This document shows, one piece after another, positions 47,726 to 58,188 of a DNA stretch of 64,000 bases (position 1 is its first letter; every line of letters starts with the position of its first letter). The notes beneath the pieces are model-generated. The model did not search any database. It was not told where the DNA came from and was given only the letters and a program-made list of their open reading frames with translations. Location: positions 2,210,001 through 2,274,000 of the forward strand of contig NW_021163033.1 of NCBI RefSeq assembly GCF_004324835.1. Direction: 5' to 3'. Source of the stretch: Dendronephthya gigantea (Eukaryota; Cnidaria; Anthozoa; Malacalcyonacea; Nephtheidae). The position numbers and the translations under genes are program-made.

Positions 47726-47866
47726 AGGCCTGTTTACAAGGAGCGAGTTATCCCGGCTATAGGCAAACTGCATATGATGAAAGACTAATCAGGTTAAGCC
47801 TTTGATGTGATGCGCTTTTTACCTCGCCTAGTCGGGATAACTCGCTCCATGTATAAAACAGGCCCT
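47726..47866. repeat. 141-bp MITE with AGGCCTGTTT ends
   Basis: AGGCCTGTTTACAAGGAGCG followed by AGTTATCCCG on the left is mirrored by CGGGATAACTCGCTCC...AACAGGCCCT on the right. About 36 bp of inverted repeat with few mismatches. Confidence 0.8.
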
Positions 47867-47979
47867 AAAAGCATGTTTAACATTTCGGCAGAACATAAAA
47901 TTCTTAGAAATAGGTCTACAGTACTTCAATATGAAAAGAAACTAGATAGACTCTAGACACAACACAGACTGTAAACCAC

Positions 47980-49528
47980 CTAAAGGGCCGCTTTCCCGTT
48001 AAGCGCATTTTATGTAATGTGATTTATTTACGCATGCATAGATATATTACCAGCAATGAATTTTGCACACCCCTTCCGCAGCTCAGTTTTTGAGCATCAA
48101 TAATGACACATTAAATTTCACGCCGCTTTGTGATAATTTTAGCTAACCGGTTTATTTCTGTCAAAAAAAGATGTTTATGAGGAAAAGGATATTAAAAATT
48201 CTAAATATTTATGCTCAGAAAAGGGTGGATGCATCTTTTATCATTTAACATCATAAGGTCAACAACAATGCGGAAAACTAAGTTCCTTGATTTATTCACA
48301 GTTTATTTATTTATATTATAAGTGTATAAGGGATGCTTTTCACCTTCCGCGTTTTTCATACGCACGTAGTAGCTACACGTACATTAAAGTTTAAATCCTT
48401 AATATATGTCATATCTAAAAAAATAGGAGAATAATTCCTAGAACGGCTGCTCTCCACTTACGCGTTTTTTTACACGCGAAAATGTTAAAAAAAATCCATT
48501 CTTTTTTATCATTTAACACATGGGCCCACAAATGAGTACTATAAAATATGCGGAAAGATTTATTTCCCTTTTCACTTTATTCGCCTAAAGGCCCACACAG
48601 ACCGCGGACGCGGTGCGGCAACGCGACGCAAATTTTCAGTTTTTAGGAGCACATAAATTAATGTCTGGAAGCAAAAATTGGAATCTATGGACGCCAGAGA
48701 AGTCAAAATGTATCATCGTTAAGTAATCTACAAGAATACAATGATAGTTCAAAATTTATTTGCTTTTGAAAAATGAAAAACTTTGGAAAATCTATTTCAA
48801 ATATGACATATAGAAAATTTCAAATATGACATATAGAAGGATTTAGACTTTTACGGGCGTGTACGGACGTGTACGGGCGTGTACGGACGTGTAGTTACGT
48901 GCTTATGAAAAACGCGACAGTGGAAGACAGCCCTAAAATGTTAAGTTTTTCTGGGCGTAAAAAAGCGGAAAACGGTACGAAACTCTTACGTTTAGGATTG
49001 AGTTAAAGCACACACCAAGCCGGTATGAAAAATGCGAAACCGGAACATGAATGCATGACTATCTTAGGTAAAAAGTGTTCTAAGACAGTCATCTGGCAAC
49101 CGTTGATTGCGTGATATTCTTCATGTGCGATTACGTCATTGCTTTCATGCCCCACGCCCTACGCCCACGTTCGCGACATTATATCAATTAAATTCAACAA
49201 ATAAGCTACAGGTAAAACAGCGGAAATGATGAAAAATCCGTAGTAAGCCATCTTCCAAATGTGATGGCAATGACAAAATTTGAGGACACAATAACAATAT
49301 ATGGAGTTGCACTTTTAATACTGTTGGTATTTTGTACTTGAATGTTGTTCACACACAAGTATGTCAAGATAAACCGCCATAACCGCCAAACGTATTGAAT
49401 TGTTGTAGTCGCTTTCTCGAAGAACATCTATGGATTTGAAAACAGGCTGGAAAATTGGCACATGCATGCATGCAGACACTTCCAGCTGTTGAAACCGTCA
49501 AAAGCAAACGTCTAACGGTTTCAAAACC
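47980..49528. repeat. Cluster of nested non-autonomous elements with TTTACACGCG / ACGCGTTTTT ends
   Basis: One element can be delimited at 48329-48934: AGGGATGCTTTTCACC...CGCGTTTTTCATACGCACG on the left and GTGCTTATGAAAAACGCG...AGACAGCCCT on the right. The right arm contains GTGTACGG(A/G)C repeated four times in tandem (48853-48893). Related half-ends occur near 47983 (GGGCCGCTTTCCCG), 48442 (CGGCTGCTCTCC), 48957 and 49800-49868 (CGTATAAAAACGCG...AAAGCAGCCCTTA). These point to repeated insertion of one family into itself. Confidence 0.6.
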
Positions 49529-49978
49529 AGGGCCGGCCGGCTGTATGAAAGCAGGACAGCGCTGTCCACGGGATAGTGATTTTAGAGTGTTTTAAGAACT
49601 TTGCATTCAAGTATATCGTTATTTACATCTGCCTAGCGTGGGAAATAAAGTTTTATCGCCATATTCTTAACGAAATACTCTATTTCAATTTAAAATATGA
49701 CCGCGGTCTGACCATTTTGGCCGCTTAATGGAAAGCGCCCTTCGTTTCCCGTATATTTTAGTATGCACTTTTAGACCTGGATTTAAATAATAAAGATGTA
49801 GAAACATTTCAAAATTTTCCGTGCGTGTACGTGCGTATAAAAACGCGTAACTGGAAAGCAGCCCTTAGGAATACTAAGATTTCATCAAAGTTATTCCCAA
49901 CAACGTGCGATTTTAAAGCGATATAAAAACAACTATCCGGTGGATAGCACTATCCGGCTTTCATACAACCGGCGCCAG
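49529..49978. repeat. 450-bp element with GCCGG-TGTATGAAAGC ends
   Basis: GGCCGGCTGTATGAAAGC on the left, and the complement of GCTTTCATACAACCGGCGCC on the right, each followed by a GGATAGTG-type word. It contains the 49607-49742 unit that recurs upstream of the third ICK copy. Confidence 0.65.
49607..49742. repeat. Repeat shared with 56452-56590, copy 1
   Basis: TCAAGTATATCGTTATTTAC through CTTAATGGAAAGCGCCCTT is about 95 percent identical by eye to the block at 56452-56590. The right end GGAAAGCGCCCTT mirrors the AGGGCGCTTTCC left end of the second copy. Confidence 0.8.
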
Positions 49979-50003
49979 AACGTCGAATCGCGGTTTGCAT
50001 TTC

Positions 50004-50050
50004 GCGTCATAATAAATTCGCGTCATAATAAATTCGCGTCATAATTCGTT
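50004..50050. repeat. 17-bp tandem repeat, about 2.7 copies
   Basis: AATTCGCGTCATAATAA units in tandem, upstream of ICK gene 2. Confidence 0.85.
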
Positions 50051-50475
50051 AGGATAATAAAGCACTATAGCAGGCATATTAGGATTGATATCAAATATCG
50101 TCTGACACACGTATATACTTAAACGGTCATTTAGTGTTTTAAAGACCTTTTTTACTTAAACATTACGCGAGCATATAGAGTGACGATACTCAAGTTAAGA
50201 GTCCATTCTGAAAGAACCAATGCGGAGTTTTCAAAGCTGAGGAGGTTGATATTACTCATAATGCAAGCCATATATTCTATTACATAAACAGTGAAATATT
50301 ATGACTGGCTGATATTTAGGATAGCGCGTGTGTTTTTCTATCTATGGGAAGTAAGTTAAGAGCCCAAGTAAGAATCCTAATCGTGTTCAATATAAACAAA
50401 AGTCTAGAAAAAATTCCTAAGCTGACTAAGAAGACGAGACTCCCATTGTACAAAAAAAGAAATCAGAAATGTGTG

Positions 50476-50483
50476 TATATAAG
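50476..50483 (+). promoter_or_regulatory. TATA-like box of ICK gene 2
   Basis: TATATAAG, 98 bp upstream of the ATG at 50581, the same spacing as in ICK gene 1. Confidence 0.5.
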
Positions 50484-50580
50484 TTTTGAGGCAGTTGTAG
50501 TAAATCACATCTCTAATCTACATATACATATATCTAACACAACTCTATATATTATCACTTCACACAGAGAATTGAGAGAT

Positions 50581-52157
50581 ATGGCAAGAATTGTCGTAAT
50601 TTTAACGTTGGTGTTGTTAATCGCGTCCACAGGAATGGCCTCCTGGTCTGGAGGCCATTATCGCTCGAGTAGGACCAAAAATCGCGTGAGTATACTTGCA
50701 TTTTATTATTCAGAAGTTATAACGTCGTAAAAATGTATATACAGTATATTTTATAGCTTCTTGTTAAAAGAAGATTTCATCGACTTTTGAAAAACGTTTT
50801 TATGCTGAAAATTTTAGTAGCTATACATGATATTATACAAATGTTATACAATTATACTATCCAAATTATATTATATTATATTATATTAATTATTATATTA
50901 ATTATATTATATTATATTATATTATATTATACAAATGTTACAGAAAAATATCACTTCTTTATTATAATAAACTGTTTATAGATTTTTGGCAGACAAACAA
51001 TTTCCCTTACGACTTGTTGTATTTTTCTCACCTGCTGCTATGTATTGTGTTGTGTTTTCATTAACTGTTCAATTAAACACTGTATTGTGGTCTGTAGATT
51101 GCTGATTGCTATTTCACAGCCCTTTCATTCAGTTGGTCAAAATACATCAATTACCGTAAAATAGTCTAATGCAATCTGCTAAAAGTATCTTCAAACTTTA
51201 AAGTGAAAGTCAAGTCCGTATTTTAACAAACGGTTTGAGTTTATATTTGAACTTGTACACTTTTGAAAATGGGATGTGCTGCCTGAATAACTTCTACCAA
51301 AACTAGTTTGTTACGCTACTAAATAAGTATAAAGTATTGTTTATGTGCAGAAAAATTCGAAATAAACGAGATTCAGGCAATTTTAAATGTAGACAACCTC
51401 GCATTGTTATGAGCAGAACTGATGCGCAAAACTGACTTAGCTAATTTCCACGTCAAAAAAGTGTGATTTCAATACATAGCTAATTTCAAGAATTTTTATC
51501 ACTGCACGTATCATCCATCACAAGGAGAGGGGAGCATGATAAAAATGGCCCGAACTGGAAATTGGAAATTCAAAGATGGGCCAATTGTAGGGTTTCTGTA
51601 GAAATTTTTCGGTATTTTTCAGTCCCTATGACCTAATTTCCAGCATTTTTGGGGACAATTACTGATGAATCCATCTCAGCAGAATGAGGTCTGTTGAGAA
51701 AATACCATTTATCACTGCAATTTCTCATTTTATCAATTATTACTGCACATTCTTCTTTTATCACTGAACAAATTGGTTATCACTGCACACTAAACTTAGG
51801 TATGTTTCAATATTTTTCATGGTTGCCTGTTAACCGCAATCGAAAAATGAAGTTTTTGAATTTACTTTTTGAAAAAGGAAAGTTTGTTTAAAAGAAATTA
51901 TAAACGGCTTTCGCATACTGTCCTAAAATATACTTGAAAAAAAAACACAATGGATTTTTACGACTTGCAAACATTAAGTAAGGTAAGCTTTTTTCTTCCC
52001 ATTTTTTGTTATTTAGTGTCGCCCCCCCGGCACGTATTGCAAAAGAACGGATCCGAATGGAAAAACAACAAATGAAAGAAAATGCTGCAGTGGAAGATCA
52101 TGTGCGTTTAGTTTTCAATCGGTCGGGGGACACCAGTTTTATAAGTGCAAAACATAG
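50581..52157 (+). CDS. Secreted inhibitor-cystine-knot peptide, gene 2 (2 exons)
   Basis: Exon 1, 50581-50685, encodes 35 residues: a signal peptide (VVILTLVLLIASTGMA) then a short basic linker ending TKNR. A phase-0 intron of 1.3 kb follows (GTGAGT...ATTTAG). Exon 2, 52017-52157, is 141 bp, exactly as in gene 1, and encodes 46 residues, for 81 in total. The six cysteines follow C-x6-C-x14-CC-x4-C-x14-C, a full knottin pattern with a CCSGRSC core. The net charge of the knot is about +7. The signal exon resembles that of the worn copy at 56991 (ASWSGGH versus SGWAHNSG after the cleavage region) more than that of gene 1. Function is unknown: venom, defence or signalling peptide are all possible. 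The longer frame beginning at 50344 reads through the splice donor and is not the gene. Confidence 0.86.
50870..50935. repeat. (TTATA)n repeat in the ICK gene 2 intron
   Basis: A run of TATAT/TTATA pentamers in the intron. No other content. Confidence 0.85.
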
Positions 52158-55100
52158 TACAAATGAACTATTGCTTTGTCAAGAAATTTACCGAGATTAT
52201 TGTGTGTTGCATTATTTGTGTGTCTGTAAATCACTATAAAAGAATGATAAACATGCCGTCTATAAATCAAGTATTAAAAATATATTGGAAACAGTTCTTC
52301 TGAATGAATAAGTTTACTACCCTTGTGAACTCAGCCTTGTTAAACCAGAGATTACCGCTCGATCGAACAGAATTATAATTGAGCTGTATGTATAAGCGGT
52401 GATAGTTACCTTTTATTTACTTCTAACTTCTTTCTTCGGAGGTGAATTGTTAAATATTACCTTATATATACAGCGATAATATTCAACAAAAAACTCTGAC
52501 CTGTAAAGTATTTTTCATCCGGTAAACAATGAACTATAACAGAGACAGCCATTTTGAATATGACAGATTTGGCCTTGTGTGTTCATAATAATTATATGGA
52601 TGCACAGTCGCGCGCGGGCACTAGTGTCGAATGTTAAACATTGAGAATACAAAATATGTCCATGTAAAACCAAATAGGCACACGCTATTGTAGGCCGGAA
52701 TAATTGTTATGTTCGTGTATTTTAATATTTTCAATCAAGTAAAAGCATGTAAACAAACCCTAAATCCAATAGGATATATATTATATTTGTCTATATTAAT
52801 ATTCAATATTGATCGTCGCTATGAAACCTGGAATTACTTAGCCTTTCCCTAGCCAAATCGATGAAACTGATAGAATTAAGTTTCTCATAAAACAATTTAA
52901 GTTGCTATAGTTTCCCACTTCTATAAGAAATTTTGGTAAAGGTTACTAAAGGTGAGATTCAAGGTGAGATTGCTGCTATATTTTATATAAAATATATATG
53001 GTGAGATTGCTATATTATTTATAAGAACATAATTTGGTTCGGTATATTTCTAAATAAATATCGAGGTATATTTCTTGTTCAGAAAAACATGCAGTAGTCT
53101 AACCATGCAAACAATGTTTTCAAGCATGAAAAACCGTTGCGCAGACGCTGTTGTAAAGCACATGTTCCTTTGAAGATAATGCATGTATGTAAATATGTCG
53201 TGACAAAAGTAACAAAATATGCCATAGAAAGGGCCATTGTGATAGAGTTTGGCCTCCAAAAGTTACAAATTTGGCAACCCAGTAGCGATTATATTGTTTT
53301 TACATTTGAAATTTTATATGAATACACAAGTACCCCACTTATGCCTCTAGTGTTTCCGAGTAGTTTGGTTAGGATTATAGGGTCAAGTTTAGGATTAAAT
53401 GTGAAATTATATTCCTGGATTCTAAACTTGGAATTACAAGCTTTAATCAGTCTTCGATTAACTGGTTATTATCTCGCGTACAGTTCATAGCATACCAGAA
53501 TAATGCCATGCAGCTCGCGCGTTTTGCGCACTAACATGCAAAAATAAATGATTTGGTACTTGAAAGAATCGCTTAAAGACCTCGCGGCAACATCCGACCA
53601 CTTTAGGACTGTAATTGCATCACGCCGAATTAAAATCAATTACGAAAATCGACCAAACATGTTTCTACCTCAATCAATAATGACACGATCGATGATATTC
53701 AGCCTTATTTCATTAAACATCACAAACAAAACTGAAAATGTCACAGGTGAGCCTAATGCCATGAAAAACTCGTGGATTTCATGATTTTCATCTCGTTGAA
53801 GCCTTTTGACGTCGAAGATTAGCTTGATATGAGACTAAGAACATGTACTTAATAAATAAACTGACATTGCTAAAGTGAAGTTTGTCTAGAGCATGTGCTG
53901 ATGCACGATTCCTTTTGTTAAACCGCTTGCCTTTTAATAACTATATATTTGAATTTTGCACGACATGAATTATGAGTATTTACTTTAGAAATCTACGAGT
54001 GAAAAGGAAAATTATTTTTCCGGACAATCCGTCTTACCCGAAGATATCAATATTTACATTGAATTTCCTTTTTCATAACGATCCATCATACACCATGCGA
54101 ATAGAAGAGACATAGGGGCCATTGGCGTGAAAGTAGAAAGGACAGTATTTACAAGGGTAATAAAAGCGACCTGAACATTTAATTTGTTCCAAGGAGAACA
54201 TCATGCATTTCCTGAGAGTAATTATATGACGTAAGGCATGTGGCAAACATTATTATATTGTATGGAAACAGGGAATATATAGCAATTACTGATCAATTGG
54301 ATTTATTGTAATCTTGAATGGATAGATAAACCTAAATAGGCTTCAGAAAAATTTGATTTCATAAACTATTATGTTTCAGTAAAAATTAAACACGTCAAGT
54401 ATTCAAAGACCAAATATCATCATGCATGTATATATATCTGCATTTTCATATCATTATGTACATATCTGCAGCGTTTCCAACACTTTACCCTTTTTGTGTT
54501 GTCATGCAGGCTAAGAAAGGCGGTTATCCGTTCCTATTTTGACACCCACTATATTTGATTTGCTCTCTGACCTTGTATAAATTACACGGTTTGTATAGTC
54601 ACACGATAGCGGATTGGTATCGTGGGGAGTTTAAAAACCTCGCATTCATCTCGACCTTCCCCTTTCCTTCGGGTGCATTTTGTCCAACTCTATGCTATTA
54701 TGATGCTTTTAATTCTAAGCTCAGTTAAGAAGTCGAACTGTTGTGATGATGTGAGTCGGTTATCGTATAACATGACTAATCAGATTGTTGATGACTAATC
54801 ACAAAGACAAAGTATCTCTGGTATTCTATTAGTAGCGACGAAGCAAAGGGATTGCGATTTCTATATCTCATTACTTTAGATTTTCATCTATTGAAATCTT
54901 ATATCGACCCCTTACTCAGTCGAGGAAATTGTGTTATTATGTATCTTATTAAAAAATTAATAAAAATTAAAACTTTTGAATGTTTACCCAGCCGCTCTAA
55001 ATTAATTTACAATCAAAGTATATTTTTAAATTTTACATTTGGCAACAGTTATTGCAAATTTCCGGCGATTTAAAACCTGTGGATTTGATGCCGCTGCGGT

Positions 55101-56192
55101 AATGGTCATTCTGCGAAAGACTCAAGACTCAATAAGTTCGAAATAAAGGCAAATAAAGAGATAGCTAAGTTCGACAAAAAATTGCTTGTAAGGAACAAGG
55201 TAATGTGTGAAACTAATTCCTTAAAGATAACTTGTTGCATGGGAATCGACAGTGAATGAAACAACTTTACTATTTTCATAGGGAAAACGATAATTGTCTT
55301 GTGTGTCTTGCCGATCTAACCGTTCGAACTCTTATAATCTAACGTATAAGATTTATAGGGGTTACGGGAAACATAACTCGTTCTGTTTGGACAGGGTTTA
55401 GTGGACGTGGTCGAAAGAATAGTTGTTAGCATTACATATAATATATACTATATGCAAGCGTTGCGTATGCAATGCATTTGCGTGGGAAATAAGCATTTGA
55501 TTGAGCTGAAAAAGCGAAGATAATGTATTTTTAGCAGGATAAGTTTATGGTTAAAAAGTTCCTCGAACAGGCCTTTGTACTGGATTCAATTTGTAGCAAT
55601 AATACAAGTTATAGAACAGTAAATCTATATCATACTTGGTGATTGAGTTCCGAATATTTAATGACCGCGTCAAATAAAAACATTAATTGGAAGAGGCAGG
55701 ACTAATTTATTTTATAGCGTTGTTCTTTGTAAGACAGGATTACGAGTTGCATCTTGCCTTTCCGTTTCAAAATTATTCGATAGAATTTCAACTATTCGAT
55801 AAAACGTTTGGATGGGATTAAGCATACATGGTTACCTTGGCAATTTATGCAGGAAACTCTTTGTCGATTGGATTCATCGTATCGTACAGGCCTGCAAAAA
55901 GAATACAAAATATATATTGTATACTCAGGGCTGTCTTGTCAATATCTTCACAAACGTTTTCGAGAGCAAAACCATTCTCAATAACTCCTTGAGATCAGAT
56001 TTGATACAATATATAAATGACATGCAAGTAGACTGTTGTTCGAAAGATTTGTTGACGATTTTTATTACGAATAATTATTACTAATAATTACTACACCAAT
56101 GCCCCATATATAGTAAAAAACACGGTTGTTGCATCAGTTAAGACGACATAAATTCTTATGTTTTAGCAAAGTGCAACTCTAGAACTGTTGAA
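52158..56192. other. Intergenic between ICK gene 2 and the third copy
   Basis: A+T-rich, no supported gene. Frames at 53137-53490, 53548-53784, 54852-55073 and 55812-56084 have no domain, signal peptide or splice support. A short direct repeat, GGTGAGATT, occurs near 52950-53000. No cystine-knot exon was found here on either strand. Confidence 0.45.
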
Positions 56193-56345
56193 TTTTTCGA
56201 ATACTTCAAAACTGGCTGTTATCTTTAAAATGACGCAGCCCGACAGTGATAATTATGTTGTTTTATGCAAGAGGATTTGTTCGATGTTAATACTCACATT
56301 TCCACAGAAAATCATGAAGATACAGTAGATTATAAAATTTTTAAG
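56193..56345. repeat. ~150-bp direct repeat, copy 1
   Basis: Resembles 56690-56842 in direct orientation: both share AAACTGGC-GTTAT, ACATTGTT/TATGTTGTT and TACAGTAGATTATAA-type words. The pair brackets the repeat at 56374-56591, just upstream of the third ICK copy. Confidence 0.5.
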
Positions 56346-56373
56346 TTAACTAAAGGCTTAGATTAAGAAAGGA

Positions 56374-56591
56374 CTAGGGCGCTTTCCTTTATATGGAAAA
56401 AGCGGCTAGACCGGTCCTGTTGTATTTCGGTACAGACATATTACTGGTATTTTAGTGTTTCAATATATCGTTATTTACATCTGCCTAGCACGGGAAATAA
56501 AGTTTCACCGCTATATTCTTAACGAAATACTCTATTTCAATTTAAAATATGACGGGTTTGGCCATTTTGGCCGCTTAATGGAAAGCACTCT
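56374..56591. repeat. 218-bp MITE, contains copy 2 of the shared repeat
   Basis: Begins AGGGCGCTTTCC and ends GGAAAGCACTCTT, a short inverted repeat. The part 56452-56590 matches 49607-49742 closely. It lies about 400 bp upstream of the third ICK copy, as the first copy lies upstream of gene 2. Confidence 0.7.
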
Positions 56592-56689
56592 TATATGCAT
56601 GATAACTGATCAAATCCTTTTTTCAGTGAATGTGCGCTCCCTGGGTCAGAAGCCTCCCTTTAAATAGCCTGACTCATCGAACTTTTTCA

Positions 56690-56842
56690 AATATTTCCGA
56701 AAACTGGCCGTTATGTTTTAATGCCGTAACTGACTTTGATACATTGTTGTTAGACAATGACTTTGTTGGGTTCTCAAGTTGACACATTCTTACCGAAAAT
56801 GGTGAAAAATACTGTAGATTATAAGATTCTAGGGATTTTAAT
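56690..56842. repeat. ~150-bp direct repeat, copy 2
   Basis: Second member of the direct-repeat pair described at 56193-56345, ending about 150 bp upstream of the third ICK copy. Confidence 0.5.
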
Positions 56843-56990
56843 GGCTGATAAGTTATTTATGATAGTACAAGCCCTTTTCCAACGAGGCTCCCCATGCATA
56901 AAAGGGTCTGGAAAGACTAAACCTACGGGTCTATAGGCAGAGAGATTTTGAATTGCTAAGCACTTCTTTGACACAGGAATAAAAGGAAAC

Positions 56991-58188
56991 ATGACAAACA
57001 TGTCACGTCTTGTCATCATTCTCTTGTTGATCTTGGTAACCACGTCAACAGTGATGTCTGGCTGGGCACATAATAGCGGGAATCGCCGAAATAGAAGAAA
57101 AAGGTAGGCAGAGAGTTTTGCTTCCGCATACGTACAAAATATATGCAATCACAATTCCGAATTTAATTGAATTTAATTAAGACATAAAATTGACTAACGG
57201 TGTGGGGGTTTGTTTCTGAAAACCTATTAGACATAAGTATATCGCAATAATAACAACAACAATGGACGATTGCGCTTTAGACTAATTTCTTCCCCGGCGA
57301 TATTTTCTGAAAGAGCTTACTAAAATTAGTAAAACTTACAAGTTTAGCTGCGAATTGTTGTAAATTTCGGAAAATATAGCCGTGCAAAGGTTACGAATTT
57401 TGTATACTTCTGTATTACAGCCGGAAGTGTGTAACTAATTTAGTTACACATTTCCACACGTAATACAAAAGAATGCCAAATTCAACTTCAACTGGCTATA
57501 TTTTCCGTATTTTACAAAACTTAGCATTTGCACTAATTTAAGTAAGATCTTTCTTACTGTGGTGATTTATTTTCTTCTTGTTACTTCGATCAAAAATTAG
57601 TCGAAAGCGCTATTCGTCCATTGTCCGGTGCAGAATATATATACCAGTTGCGATTAAGCAGGTCTCGTATGTATGCCAATCTCCAATTAATTTAAACAAT
57701 TTGCAGATTAAAGGAAGAATATGTTATTTAGCCACTTCCAAAGAAGTTATATACTCGTTCTTAACTTATACTAATTAAAATTTCTTCTCTCTACAGTAAG
57801 TATCAGTAAGTATATCTACCTAATATGAACGAGTTTTGTGATTGGCTTTTGTAACAATAGTGAACAGTGTTGATGATTCGTTCTCTCGGTTCATCAATTT
57901 CTATGGTTCATTGTGTTTTATTGTTATCATCAACCAATAGCAAAGCTTGTTCATATAGGTACGTACAGACCCCATAAACTTGGTGTGACACTGCATGTTG
58001 AATCTCGAGAAACTGGTCTTCTATAAATTTTATCCTACATCGTTGTTCTTTTGCAGTGCAATGCCAGAAAAGGCACTTTCTGTAAGCGCATAAATAAAGG
58101 CAGAGTCACCTTGGACTTGACATGTTGCTCAGGAAGATGCAAGAAAATACGGAAAGACGAATCGCGGAATTTCACTCTACGTATGTAA
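56991..58188 (+). pseudogene. Third ICK-family copy, apparently worn
   Basis: A signal-peptide exon (56991-57103, hydrophobic LVIILLLILVTTSTVMS then a basic RRNRRKR linker) and a cysteine-rich block (58057-58188, with CCSGRC) lie in the same order and about the same distance apart as in ICK gene 2. Both are plainly related to that gene. The copy departs from the family pattern in about two respects and is best read as a degenerate member, though an unseen exon or lineage-specific change could also explain it. A CATAAAAG word lies about 95-100 bp upstream of the start. Confidence 0.55.
57316..57546. repeat. Diverged foldback element inside the third ICK copy
   Basis: CTTACTAAAATTAGT...CGGAAAATATAGCC on the left is mirrored by GGCTATATTTTCCG...ACTAATTTAAGTAAG on the right. 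A tight centre, GTGTAACTAATTTAGTTACAC, lies near 57427-57448. About 230 bp. Confidence 0.65.

Noticed and set aside
50344-50730. 128-codon frame running through ICK gene 2 exon 1
   Set aside because: The N-terminal 79 codons lack support, and the frame passes through a clear GTGAGT donor; the ATG at 50581 with its signal peptide is the real start.
54590-54665. Possible tRNA (TAGCGGATTGGTATCG region)
   Set aside because: A-box-like words only; no B box or acceptor stem could be folded.
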